Positions 13,801-23,664 are shown, numbered from the stretch's first letter. The stretch: DNA of 64,000 nt from Bacteroides sp. (GCA_019414665.1 DXLO01000012.1:8140-72139); one strand, 5' to 3'. Notes: generated by a model not told the origin, from the letters alone. Program-made: numbers and translations.

Positions 13801-16800
13801 ATGAAAATTTATTTTAGCGTCCAATTATTATGGATGATAAAGTCGTGTAGGTTAATCTTAAATAAAACTCCATTACCTATGAAACTGAGTGTACTCTTTT
13901 TAATCTGTTCGCTAAGTATGACTTATGCGGCAGAGTCGTATGCGCAAAAGACCATGATCAGTCTTGAAGTGCGTAATGAAACAGTTGGCACTGTGTTGGA
14001 AAAGCTGAAAAAAGAATCGGGGTTTGATTTCTTCTTCAACAATAAACACGTAGATCTGAAACGTATTGTATCAGTTTCGGCAAACAACAATAATATCTTC
14101 AAGATATTGGATCAGATTTTCGCAGGAACGAATGTGAAGTATTCAGTGCTTGAAAAGAAAATCATTCTTTCTACTGAGATTGTGCAAGGAATACAGCAAG
14201 AACAAAATAAGGTGACAGGTATTGTGAAAGATGCGAATGGCGAACCGATAATCGGTGCCAATGTCATCGTAAAAGGCCAGTCAACTGGTACAATCACAGA
14301 TATAGACGGGCGGTTCGTTCTGGATACTCCCAAAGATGCCGTTTTACAGATTACTTATATCGGGTATGTTTCTCAAGAAGTGAAAGTTTCTGGAAAGAAA
14401 GAACTTAATGTTGTATTAAAGGAAGATACTGAAACTTTGGAAGAGGTAGTAGTCGTAGGATATGGCGTACAAAAAAAGGCCAACCTGACAGGAGCAGTAA
14501 GCAGTGTAAAAATGGATGAAATATTGGGTGATCGTCCTGTCACTTCGGTTAGTAATGTACTGATGGGAGCAATGCCGGGACTGCAGGTAACAGGCACATC
14601 AGGCCAACCCGGTGCTGAAATGTCTTTCAATATCCGTGGAGTGAACAGCATCAATGAAGGTGCCCCGCTTGTATTAGTTGACAATGTAGAGATGGACATA
14701 AATATGCTGGATCCTAATGATATTGAATCTATCTCTGTATTAAAAGATGCCGCATCTTCGGCTATTTACGGTGCACGCGCTGCATTCGGAGTTATCCTAG
14801 TTACCACTAAAAAGGGAATGAAAGACACTCGCTTCTCTATCAACTACTCTAATAACTTCTCATTCAGTAAGCCCAGTAATTTACCCCATAAAGCAACTCC
14901 GTTACAAACAGTACAAGCTTATAAAGATATGGGAACAGTATCATATCAGACAGGACAAAATGTAGATACCTGGTTAGAGTTATTGAAAGAATATAATACT
15001 AATTCAAGCAATTATCCTGACGGTTATGCCGTTGTAGACGGACTTCGATACAGTTTACAAGAAACAGATCTCTTAAACGACATGATGGAAACAGGTTTTC
15101 AACAAACACATAACATTTCTGTTGGAGGAGGTAATAAATCAATATCTTACAGAATGTCAGCCGGTATGGTGAATCAAAATGGAATTCTTGTTACAGACAA
15201 AGACTCATACAAACGTTATAATATATCATCTTACATCCGCTCCGACATTCATTCCTGGATTACTCCGGAGTTAGACATCAAATATGCGAATTCACATTCA
15301 GAACTTCCCTATACTTCAGCTTCTTATGGTATTTGGGGAGCAGCAGTAGCCTTTCCATCTTATTTTCCATTAGGCAATATGGAACTGGATGGTGAAATCT
15401 TGCCTATCAATACTCCTCATAATTTCATCAATCTGTCAGCACCTAAAGAAAATGACAGAAACGATTTACGCATCTTTGGCAAGCTGACTATTACTCCGTT
15501 CAAAGATCTGAAAATAATCGGTGAATATACATTTAATAGAAAGACTAGAGAAATCACAACTTTCGATAAGAAATTTGCTTATGCTCACGGAGCTAACTTC
15601 CGCAAAGAACAGTCTGTTTCAAATTCGAAATATGAAATAGAAAATCGGGCAACCAATTATAATGCTTTTAATGTATATGCCAATTACAACAAAACATTAG
15701 GCAAACATGACATTGGAATTATGGCTGGTTTCAATCAGGAAAGCAATTCCTATAAGATGATGAAAGCGTCACGCACAGATATGATTAACGAAGATTTACC
15801 CTCATTATCACAAGCTACAGGAGATTATAAAAACAGTGATGAATTTGAAGAATACCATGTCAGAGGATTATTCTATAGGATAAATTACTCTTATGCCGGT
15901 AAATATTTACTCGAAACAAACGGGCGTTATGATGGTTCTTCGAAATTCCCTAAAGAAAATCGTTTCGGCTTCTTTCCTTCTGTTTCCGTAGGCTGGCGTG
16001 TCAGTGAAGAGCAATTTATGGAATGGAGTAAAGTTTTTCTTTCTAACTTAAAATTGAGAGGTTCTTATGGTAATATCGGTAATCAAAGTATAGAACCTTA
16101 TGCTTTTATTCCTGGCATGGATTCTCCATTGGCTAATTGGGTTGTAAACGGACAAGCTACTACAACATTGGCTCCTCCAGCCCTAGTCAGCAATAGTTTC
16201 ACTTGGGAAAAAGTTAGTACCTTGGATTTCGGATTTGACCTAGGACTGTTTAATAACCGCCTAAATGTTGTATTTGATTGGTACCAACGGGATACAAAAG
16301 GAATGTTGGCTCCAGGTATGGAACTTCCAGGAGTATTGGGTGCCAAAGCCCCATTACAAAACTCTGCCGACTTACGCGCCAAAGGTTGGGAAATATCCTT
16401 GGATTGGAATGACCGTATCGGCAATGTGCAATATTATTTAGGTTTTAACCTATATGACTCGCGTACGAAAATCACAAAATACGACAATGAGGTAGGCTTA
16501 CTAGGAAAAGATTCGGATGACAATCTGATTTACCGGAAAGGAATGGAATTAGGTGAAATATGGGGGTATACTACAGACCGCTTATATACTACCGAAGATT
16601 TTGACAGTCAAGGAAAGTTAAAAAACAATATTCCCAAAGTGGAAGGTTATAATCCTAATCCGGGAGATATACTTTATGTGGATTTTGATGGGAATGGTAT
16701 CATAAACAATGGTAAAAACACATCAAACGAACCAGGCGACACTCGTATTATCGGTAATGATACTCGCAGATATCAATACGGAATTCGTGGTGGTACAACA

Positions 16801-17265
16801 TGGAAAGGTATTTCACTGTCATTTATTTTACAAGGAGTCGGCAAACGGGATCTTTGGCTCATGAACGAACTATTCTATCCACATTACGATGCTTACTCAA
16901 CTTTGTTTGACTCTCAATTGAATTACTGGACTCCAGAACATACAAACAGTTATTTCCCACGTTTATATGAAAAGGCAGAAGGAAACACTAAAGCCAATCA
17001 AAAACCACAAACCCGTTTTTTGCAAAATGGAGCATATTTGAGCATACGCAATATCAGTTTATCATATACCTTCCCCATAAAACTGATCAAGCCGCTGGGT
17101 ATTACTAACTTATCAGTATTTTTCAGTGGAGAGAACCTCTTTACATTTGATCATCTGCCCAAAGGGATAGATGCTGAACGTGTAGTAACAGACAATTTGG
17201 GACAACGTGGATTTACTTATCCTTATATGCGTCAATTCTCATTTGGTATTAATTTAAGTTTATAA
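13801..17265 (+). CDS. SusC-like TonB-dependent transporter with STN signalling domain
   Basis: An outer-membrane glycan importer of about 1154 residues. I start it at MKIYFSVQ; the frame is open to 13741 but the extra 20 residues do not resemble a signal. Order of domains: a long signal region ending AESYAQ; an STN (secretin/TonB N-terminal) domain at about 50-125 (MISLEVRNETVGTVLEKLKK); a carboxypeptidase-regulatory-like Ig domain (VTGIVKDANGEPIIGANV) at about 135-215; the TonB-box/plug hallmark EEVVVVGYGVQKKANLTGAV; then the barrel to a terminal FGINLSL. The STN domain touches FecR-type anti-sigma factors, so this protein both imports and senses. SusD follows after 14 bp. Its C-terminus resembles the SusC fragment at 2-280. 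Confidence 0.97.
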   Translation: MKIYFSVQLLWMIKSCRLILNKTPLPMKLSVLFLICSLSMTYAAESYAQKTMISLEVRNETVGTVLEKLKKESGFDFFFNNKHVDLKRIVSVSANNNNIFKILDQIFAGTNVKYSVLEKKIILSTEIVQGIQQEQNKVTGIVKDANGEPIIGANVIVKGQSTGTITDIDGRFVLDTPKDAVLQITYIGYVSQEVKVSGKKELNVVLKEDTETLEEVVVVGYGVQKKANLTGAVSSVKMDEILGDRPVTSVSNVLMGAMPGLQVTGTSGQPGAEMSFNIRGVNSINEGAPLVLVDNVEMDINMLDPNDIESISVLKDAASSAIYGARAAFGVILVTTKKGMKDTRFSINYSNNFSFSKPSNLPHKATPLQTVQAYKDMGTVSYQTGQNVDTWLELLKEYNTNSSNYPDGYAVVDGLRYSLQETDLLNDMMETGFQQTHNISVGGGNKSISYRMSAGMVNQNGILVTDKDSYKRYNISSYIRSDIHSWITPELDIKYANSHSELPYTSASYGIWGAAVAFPSYFPLGNMELDGEILPINTPHNFINLSAPKENDRNDLRIFGKLTITPFKDLKIIGEYTFNRKTREITTFDKKFAYAHGANFRKEQSVSNSKYEIENRATNYNAFNVYANYNKTLGKHDIGIMAGFNQESNSYKMMKASRTDMINEDLPSLSQATGDYKNSDEFEEYHVRGLFYRINYSYAGKYLLETNGRYDGSSKFPKENRFGFFPSVSVGWRVSEEQFMEWSKVFLSNLKLRGSYGNIGNQSIEPYAFIPGMDSPLANWVVNGQATTTLAPPALVSNSFTWEKVSTLDFGFDLGLFNNRLNVVFDWYQRDTKGMLAPGMELPGVLGAKAPLQNSADLRAKGWEISLDWNDRIGNVQYYLGFNLYDSRTKITKYDNEVGLLGKDSDDNLIYRKGMELGEIWGYTTDRLYTTEDFDSQGKLKNNIPKVEGYNPNPGDILYVDFDGNGIINNGKNTSNEPGDTRIIGNDTRRYQYGIRGGTTWKGISLSFILQGVGKRDLWLMNELFYPHYDAYSTLFDSQLNYWTPEHTNSYFPRLYEKAEGNTKANQKPQTRFLQNGAYLSIRNISLSYTFPIKLIKPLGITNLSVFFSGENLFTFDHLPKGIDAERVVTDNLGQRGFTYPYMRQFSFGINLSL

Positions 17266-17279
17266 TAAAAGCTGACATT

Positions 17280-19082
17280 ATGAAAAAATATATAGTAGCA
17301 GCAGGACTCTTCCTGTTGATGAACTCTTGTTTAAATAATGATTTTATGGAGGTATATCCTAAAGATCAACAAACGGAATTAACCTCTTTCCGATCATATG
17401 AAAACTTCAAGACTTACTCTTGGGGACTGTATAACGTCTTTTTCGGCTATGCATATAAAACAGGACAAACTGATGAAATCTTTAAAGGAGATTATGAAGC
17501 TGACAATATGATCAAGCATGTCTCAGGCAATGAAAGCCAATGGGCGTATCAAAAAGCTAAGGTACCTGCATCCTCTGATTCATGGGATTATGAATACATC
17601 CGCCGGGTAAATTTAATGTTGGACAATATAGACCAATCATCCATGAATGATGCAGAAAAAGCACACTGGAGAAGTGTTGGATATTTTTTTCGCGCTTATA
17701 AATATTTTAAAATGTTGTCTCTATATGGAGACTTACCATGGGTAGAACATACCTTATCAGAAGACAGCGAGGAACTATATCTCCCTAGAGACCCACGGGA
17801 TGTTGTGGCCCAAAATATTCTGAATAACTTGAAATACGCAGAAGAACATATCAAAGTAGACGGAGATGGCAATAATACAATCAATCGAGCTGTAGTACAA
17901 TCATTAATCTCCCGTTTTTGTTTGTTTGAAGGGACATGGAGAAAATATCATGCCCTACCAAATGCCACAACCTATTTAGAAGAATGTACACGGGCTTCCA
18001 AGGAAGTCATGAATAAATATACTACCCTACACCCCAACTATGAAGAACTTTTCAACTCAGAGTCTTTAGCTGGCATCAATGGAATTATTCTATACAAAGA
18101 GTATGCTACCAGCCAGCTATGCCATGGACTCACACGTATGGTAAGAACCGGCGAGTCACAAATAGAAGCAACCAAAGATGCCGTGGACAGTTATTTGTGC
18201 AGTGACGGACATCCTATCAAAAACAGTACCACATACGGAGGTGACAAAGATGTGTATGCCCAGTTCCGCAACAGGGATTATCGTCTATATCACACAGTAT
18301 GTCCTCCCTATATGGTAAGTCTAGCAAGTGCCTCTACTACTCAATGGAAGTTCACAGATAATCCCTCTGAACGCGAGTATATTGACTTGATGGCAACAAT
18401 TTCTAAAGAAACTTATCACCGGTTGCCGACATCTAATTTCAAAGGTTTTATAACCAAAGGGCAACCCCATTTTAAAAATGTCAATTGGGGACAGGGATGG
18501 AATGCCAGCCAAATGGGTTTCTGGGTATGGAAATACTATAATACCCATACCGATGCCAGCACTGCCAATGGAGTTTGTACTACAGACGCTCCCCTATTCA
18601 GACTCGGCGAGATACTGTTGAATTATGCCGAAGCAATGTATGAACTAGGGCTATTCGATCAATCTATAGCAGATAAAACTATTAACAAACTGAGGAAACG
18701 TGCTCACGTGGCCGACATGGTCTTGACAGATATTACCACAGATTTTGATCCTGACAGAGATCAAGATGTAAATCCTTTACTATGGGAAATCCGCCGTGAA
18801 CGCCGCGTTGAATTAATGGGTGAAGGAACTCGTCTGGACGATTTACGCCGATGGAAAAAAGGACATTATGTAAACAAACAACCTACTGGAGTCTATTTAA
18901 AAGATGCAAGTGAATTTAATGTAAAAGTTATGAATGGTCCATCCAACAATGAAGGATATGTATATTATTTCGAGAAACCCATAGGGTGGTTGGAACATTA
19001 CTATCTAAATCCAATTCCTCTAAATCAATTGGCACTCAATCCTGCTCTCGAACAAAATCCTGGATGGGAAAACAATAAATAA
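17280..19082 (+). CDS. SusD/RagB-like glycan-binding lipoprotein
   Basis: A 600-residue surface lipoprotein with lipobox-like LLMNSCLNN (Cys near 17). SusD signatures are HWRSVGYFFRAYKYFKMLSL, GTWRKYHALPNATTYLEECT, APLFRLGEILLNYAEAMYE and LLWEIRRERRVELMGEGTR. It lies 14 bp after SusC and 4 bp before the sulfatase, so the three are one transcript. It is clearly paralogous to the SusD at 297-2279 along its whole length. The ligand is unknown, but the linked sulfatase suggests a sulfated glycan. Confidence 0.96.
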   Translation: MKKYIVAAGLFLLMNSCLNNDFMEVYPKDQQTELTSFRSYENFKTYSWGLYNVFFGYAYKTGQTDEIFKGDYEADNMIKHVSGNESQWAYQKAKVPASSDSWDYEYIRRVNLMLDNIDQSSMNDAEKAHWRSVGYFFRAYKYFKMLSLYGDLPWVEHTLSEDSEELYLPRDPRDVVAQNILNNLKYAEEHIKVDGDGNNTINRAVVQSLISRFCLFEGTWRKYHALPNATTYLEECTRASKEVMNKYTTLHPNYEELFNSESLAGINGIILYKEYATSQLCHGLTRMVRTGESQIEATKDAVDSYLCSDGHPIKNSTTYGGDKDVYAQFRNRDYRLYHTVCPPYMVSLASASTTQWKFTDNPSEREYIDLMATISKETYHRLPTSNFKGFITKGQPHFKNVNWGQGWNASQMGFWVWKYYNTHTDASTANGVCTTDAPLFRLGEILLNYAEAMYELGLFDQSIADKTINKLRKRAHVADMVLTDITTDFDPDRDQDVNPLLWEIRRERRVELMGEGTRLDDLRRWKKGHYVNKQPTGVYLKDASEFNVKVMNGPSNNEGYVYYFEKPIGWLEHYYLNPIPLNQLALNPALEQNPGWENNK

Positions 19083-19086
19083 AATT

Positions 19087-20520
19087 ATGCAGTTAAAATA
19101 CACTTTGTTTTCAAGCATTTCAATGCTTGCCTTCTCTTCTCTGTCTGTATTTTCACAGACAGAGAAAATGAACGTTCTATTCTTGATGGCAGACGATATG
19201 CGCCCTGAGTTAGGATGCTATGGGGTAAAAGAAGTAAAGACCCCCAATATTGACCGTTTTGCCGCCAGCGGGTTATTATTTCAGAACGCTTACTGCAATA
19301 TCCCAGTAAGTGGAGCTTCACGCGCCAGCTTATTAACAGGAGTGTATCCACACTATCCAGATCGTTTTGTCAACTATTCCGCTTATGCCAGCAAAGATTG
19401 CCCGACCGCAATTCCGATATCAAGATGGTTTACATCACATGGCTATTACACAATCTCAAACGGCAAGGTTTTCCACCATCTTTCAGATCATGCTAATTCA
19501 TGGAGTGAACCCCCTTACCGTAAACATCCCGACGGATATGATGTATATTGGGCAGAATACAATAAATGGGAATTATGGATGAATGAAGCCTCCGCACGAA
19601 CTATCAATCCCAAAACAATGCGTGGACCTTTCTGTGAGTGGGCTGAAGTACCTGACACCGCTTATGATGACGGAAAACTGGCATTAAAAGCCATTGCAGA
19701 CTTAAAACGTTTAAAAGAACAAGGAAAACCTTTCTTTATGGCATGTGGATTTTGGAAGCCACATTTACCTTTTAATGCCCCTAAAAAATATTGGGATTTA
19801 TATGACCGAGAGAAAATTCCAGTTGCTAACAATCGTTTTCGTCCTAAAGATCTACCGAATGAGGTTAAAAACTCTACAGAAATCTACGCTTACGCACGTA
19901 CCACCACAGCAGATGATATTTCTTTTCAGAAAGAAGCCAAACATGGATATTATGCTTGTCTGAGTTATGTTGATGCGCAAATAGGGAAAGTACTGGACGC
20001 TCTGGATGAGTTAGGTTTAGCAAATAATACCATCGTTGTATTACTGGGAGACCATGGCTGGCATCTAGGGGAACATAACTTTCTCGGTAAGCATAATTTA
20101 ATGGATCGTTCTACTCACGTTCCTTTAATTGTACGTGTTCCCGGATTGAAAAAAGGAAAGACTAAGTCCATGGTAGAATTCGTAGATTTATATCCGACAC
20201 TATGTGAACTTTGTCATTTGCCCATACCAAAGAATCAATTAGATGGCACTAGTTTTGTTCCTATTTTAACAAATTTAAAAGCAAAAATAAAAGACCAAGT
20301 ATATATCCAATGGGAAGGAGGGGACAATGCTGTTAGCAATAGATACAACTATGCGGAATGGAAACAAAAAGAAAAGATTCATTCTCGAATGTTGTTTGAC
20401 CATCACATAGATCCAGAAGAAAATAAGAACAGGGTCAACGAACGAAAGTATAGAAGCGAAATTAATAAGCTCTCTTCATTTTTAAAGGCTAAAAAAGAAA
20501 CTTTAATGAAATCACAATGA
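19087..20520 (+). CDS. S1-family sulfatase, serine-type (iduronate-2-sulfatase-like)
   Basis: A 477-residue secreted sulfatase that would remove sulfate esters from a glycan. A signal peptide (1-24) is followed by metal ligands in LMADDMRP (Asp36-Asp37). The maturation motif is SGASRASLLTG (75-85), a serine variant of C/S-x-P/A-x-R, so the formylglycine must be made from Ser by an anaerobic sulfatase-maturating radical SAM enzyme, as known for Bacteroides. The C-terminal half has LLGDHGWHLGEH (metal site) and GKHNLMDRSTHVPL. Overall layout, including TPNIDRFAASG, is that of iduronate-2-sulfatase-like S1 enzymes. It is the last gene of the sigma-controlled PUL. Substrate is not known. Confidence 0.93.
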   Translation: MQLKYTLFSSISMLAFSSLSVFSQTEKMNVLFLMADDMRPELGCYGVKEVKTPNIDRFAASGLLFQNAYCNIPVSGASRASLLTGVYPHYPDRFVNYSAYASKDCPTAIPISRWFTSHGYYTISNGKVFHHLSDHANSWSEPPYRKHPDGYDVYWAEYNKWELWMNEASARTINPKTMRGPFCEWAEVPDTAYDDGKLALKAIADLKRLKEQGKPFFMACGFWKPHLPFNAPKKYWDLYDREKIPVANNRFRPKDLPNEVKNSTEIYAYARTTTADDISFQKEAKHGYYACLSYVDAQIGKVLDALDELGLANNTIVVLLGDHGWHLGEHNFLGKHNLMDRSTHVPLIVRVPGLKKGKTKSMVEFVDLYPTLCELCHLPIPKNQLDGTSFVPILTNLKAKIKDQVYIQWEGGDNAVSNRYNYAEWKQKEKIHSRMLFDHHIDPEENKNRVNERKYRSEINKLSSFLKAKKETLMKSQ

Positions 20521-20617
20521 AAAAACTTTCCGGTTTACCTGCTCTAACCATCGAGATCGGATTATAACTGAAAGCCATTTGACGATTGTTTTTTGTAAAA
20601 TAAGAAGTGATAGGCAT

Positions 20618-20664
20618 ATTTTAGTGAGAGAATATACTTCAACCAGTATATCTTTCACTAAAAT
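20618..20664 (+). terminator. Hairpin downstream of the sulfatase
   Basis: Imperfect inverted repeat, ATTTTAGTGA...(20618 onward) with TCACTAAAAT at its right base (ending 20664), with about 9 nt of loop between the GTATAT/ATATAC parts. It lies about 100 bp after the sulfatase stop and before the convergent SGNH pseudogene; likely bidirectional. Confidence 0.5.
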
Positions 20665-20723
20665 ATCATCGGAAACTGTTTATCATTATTCCTCTAAAAT
20701 AATCACCACATAAACCGTCATAC

Positions 20724-21419
20724 TCAATTCTGCCGGGAATTCATATACGCCTTCACCTGTTCACTAATCTGTTTCATCCCTTTCACCGAAGGATGGCCGC
20801 TCATCTTATCAAGCTCTTTCAATTCGATGCAATCGATCTGATAATGTTTGCAAATTGTTCTGACTGATTCAGTTATCTCGTTTCCCAAACCATCATTCAA
20901 CAAAAAATAAATCTCCACATTAGGATAGTAATCAATCATTGTATCCAGCATATAAGCCATGGCAGGGCGGAAAGAATACAAATCTTTTTTAGACCAATCC
21001 GCATACTGATACTCTCCTAAAGGTGATTTCGCCCAATAATCATTAGTCGCGCCAAAAATAAAAATAATATCAGGACAGCCCAACGCCTTCATCCGGGTGA
21101 TAAAAGAACGGTCGCTATAATCCTCCGAACGATAACCGGTATGGCAAATAGTAGCACCGGAAAACGAATTATTCACACAAAGACGGTAGTTGTTCTCCTT
21201 AATAAACTGATGCCACTAGGTATTACGTACAGAAACCATATCTGTCTTCCGTCCTTTAGGAGGCGTCTTCAGATACCATACAAAATTAGTATCGGGCTGA
21301 ACATAGCCTTCGAAAGTGGAATAAGAATCCCCCAGAATAGAAACGGATTTCAAACCTTGAGCAATGCCCGGATGACAGAACAACGTGCAAAACAGCAGAG
21401 TTATAATATACTTTTTCAT
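20724..21419 (-). pseudogene. SGNH/GDSL-type hydrolase interrupted by one amber codon
   Basis: The two parts are in the same frame: 67 residues from the ATG at 21419 to a TAG at 21218-21216, then an open frame to 20724. Together they would form a 231-residue secreted esterase. Signal peptide (ending CHPGIAQ); block I GDSYSTFEG; block II NNSFSGA; block III FGATND; block V-like SGHPSVKGM. The only defect is the TAG before Trp-His-Gln. A change from TGG (Trp) is likely, since one base suffices and relatives tend to carry two Trp here, but that is memory, not an alignment. Either a recent pseudogene or a sequencing error. SGNH esterases deacetylate pectin or other glycans, which suits the neighbouring GH28 gene. 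Confidence 0.85.
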
Positions 21420-21631
21420 AGGTATTTGATTATTTCGCCTTCAAATATACAGCATATTTTGGTTTGACTCCTATAAAAACAACCTTTTTCTTCCCTTTAC
21501 AGACAAACAAGAAGACATCGAACCGCTTTATAAAAATAAGAACAAATCCAATGGTTACAAATTCGATCTATAAACGTCATTACCTATAAGAGCCGCAAAA
21601 TGAAGGCCATTTAACTTTTAAAAGACTAAGT

Positions 21632-23416
21632 ATGACAAGAAACGCTTTTTGGGGACTGTGTATCGGGATATGTATGGCAAGCACACAAAGTGTCGCTCAA
21701 AAGATAGAAAATACAAATATCCAAACTGATAATCAAAAAAACTATACCCCATCCCATATCAATGAAATTACCAATGGGGAATCTTTATATACTGTCCGAA
21801 GCGACACAAGTCTTCATAACATCAGAACAATACAAGCAAACTCGAATCCGGAAGTATTGGATAAACTGACAGCAGAACTGAAACCGGCTATCCCCTATTT
21901 AAATGAAGTCGGTGCACAAGCCATGCCCCGGAATATCGTTCCGATCAAGAATCCCTATTTCAATATGCCTCAGCTGAAGCGTCCCGTTTTCCCTGATTTC
22001 ATCGTCAATATGAAAGACAAAGGAATGACAGAAGATGTCCCTATTACAGATTTAGTGAACCGGACGATTGCCGAAGTCAGCAAACAAGGAGGAGGAACAG
22101 TCGTCATTCCTGAGGGAAAATGGAAATCGGCCCGTATTGTACTGAAAAGTAATGTTAATCTACATTTAGCCAAAGGAGCCGAAATAGAGTTTGCCGGTCG
22201 CGCGGAAGATTATCTGCCGGCGGTTTTCACACGCCATGAAGGGGTAGAAATAATGGGGCCGGCCGCCTTTATTTACGCCAATGGGGAAAACAACATCGCC
22301 ATTACGGGAGAAGGAACCATCTACGGACCACCTATGGATGCTGAAATCAGAAAACGTCCTAACGGTGCTTCAGTGGTAGAAAAAGATGTTCCGTGGGACA
22401 TGCCTATAGAACAACGTATCTATGACGGTATGGAAGGCAGGACTTTCTATCGTCCTAAAACAATCTCTCCCATCAACTGTACCAATGTATTAATAGAAGG
22501 GATCACGATGGAACGAAGTACCTTGTGGAATGTGGTACCCATTTATTGCGAGAATGTAATTATAAGAGGCATTACCGTCAACTCCACCAAGGTGCCCAGC
22601 GGAGACGGCATTGACATAGAATCCTGTAAAAATGTACTGATTGAATACTGCACGCTGAACTGTGGTGATGATTGCTTTACCCTGAAAGCCGGTAGAGCAG
22701 AAGACGGATTACGTGTAGGCAAACCTACAGAAAATGTAGTTATCCGCTACTCGCTGGCCCAGCATGGACATGGCGGGATAACTTGTGGTAGTGAAACAGC
22801 CGGAGTGATCAAGAATCTGTATGTACACGATTGTGTATTCGACGGAACCCGTACCGGCATCCGTTTCAAGACACGACGCAACCGTGGAGGAGGCAGTGAC
22901 AACACGTACTATGAGAAACTGCGCATGATCAATGTAGGAAAAGCCTTTACCTGGGATTTGTTGGGCAGTGCTTATTATATGGGCGAACTGGCCGCACGCT
23001 ATCCGGCAAGAAAAGTAAACCGGCTGACGCCTGATGTAAAGAATATCCTGATCAAAGATTTCATTGTAGAATCAGCCGACCAGTTCTTTACCGCCAATGG
23101 TATTCCCGAAATACCTTTCAACCAGGTAGTGGTGGAAAATGGAGAGATCAAATGCAAGAAATTAATCGGTGCCCTGAATGATGCCGCCGGATTTACGATG
23201 CGGAAGCTGACGATAGAATCGCAGCACAATGACATTCACATATTGGATGGAAAAGACATCCTGTTCGAGGATATACATTTCAAACTCCCCGCCGGAGAGA
23301 TCATGGTGAATGTGGAAGGGGAAAGATCCGGAAACATTGTTTTCAAGAACATCAATGCCAATCAGGAAAAGGTTGAGTATAAAAAGGAATCTCCCATGAG
23401 GATAGAAATAAAGTAA
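21632..23416 (+). CDS. GH28 polygalacturonase-like enzyme
   Basis: A 594-residue secreted right-handed beta-helix enzyme of family GH28, which hydrolyses galacturonide bonds in pectin. A signal peptide ends near SVAQ (about 24). The first ~110 residues are an extra region without a recognised domain. The GH28 core has SGDGIDIES (Asp near 326), CGDDCFTLKAGR (Asp pair near 344), QHGHGGITCGSE (His near 378) and GIRFKTRRNRGGG (near 410), so all the usual catalytic and binding positions are present. It is divergent from the SGNH pseudogene and precedes the GH2 gene, separated by a long inverted repeat and a terminator-like hairpin. Confidence 0.94.
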   Translation: MTRNAFWGLCIGICMASTQSVAQKIENTNIQTDNQKNYTPSHINEITNGESLYTVRSDTSLHNIRTIQANSNPEVLDKLTAELKPAIPYLNEVGAQAMPRNIVPIKNPYFNMPQLKRPVFPDFIVNMKDKGMTEDVPITDLVNRTIAEVSKQGGGTVVIPEGKWKSARIVLKSNVNLHLAKGAEIEFAGRAEDYLPAVFTRHEGVEIMGPAAFIYANGENNIAITGEGTIYGPPMDAEIRKRPNGASVVEKDVPWDMPIEQRIYDGMEGRTFYRPKTISPINCTNVLIEGITMERSTLWNVVPIYCENVIIRGITVNSTKVPSGDGIDIESCKNVLIEYCTLNCGDDCFTLKAGRAEDGLRVGKPTENVVIRYSLAQHGHGGITCGSETAGVIKNLYVHDCVFDGTRTGIRFKTRRNRGGGSDNTYYEKLRMINVGKAFTWDLLGSAYYMGELAARYPARKVNRLTPDVKNILIKDFIVESADQFFTANGIPEIPFNQVVVENGEIKCKKLIGALNDAAGFTMRKLTIESQHNDIHILDGKDILFEDIHFKLPAGEIMVNVEGERSGNIVFKNINANQEKVEYKKESPMRIEIK

Positions 23417-23433
23417 CTAAATATCGGTCTGAT

Positions 23434-23539
23434 TTGGAACGCAAATGACGCAAATGACACAAATTTAACCTTTCGGTAGGTTTTGCCTCTATGTAGTGAG
23501 GGGGCTTTATTTGTGTCATTCGCGTCATTTGCGTTCCAA
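23434..23539. repeat. Long inverted repeat (31-nt arms) downstream of GH28
   Basis: Arms 23434-23464 and 23509-23539 pair with a single mismatch; the loop is 44 nt. Each arm contains a tandem CGCAAATGA / CAAATGACA word, so it has both inverted and direct repetition. The loop holds two smaller hairpin-capable parts (AACC...GGTT and GCCTC...GAGG). It starts 17 bp after the GH28 stop. It could be a strong terminator or a small dispersed non-coding repeat; there is no T tract after the right arm. Confidence 0.75.
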
Positions 23540-23637
23540 TCTTTCTCCTAAATAATCACACTTATCACACCCACTTCCGCAACTATAATCCCCTAGAATT
23601 GTATCATTTTTCATCATAATGTATGATTTTCCATTGT

Positions 23638-23664
23638 AAGGCGGGTTATCCCGCCTTATTTTTG
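23638..23664 (+). terminator. Terminator-like hairpin overlapping a promoter -7 box
   Basis: A perfect 8-bp stem AAGGCGGG / CCCGCCTT (23638-23645 and 23650-23657) with a TTAT loop, then TTATTTTTG. It looks like a Rho-independent terminator. The same bases hold a -7 element TATTTTTG (23657-23664), 20 bp after ATTG (23633-23636), a good Bacteroides promoter for the GH2 gene. Both readings may be true. Confidence 0.6.
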
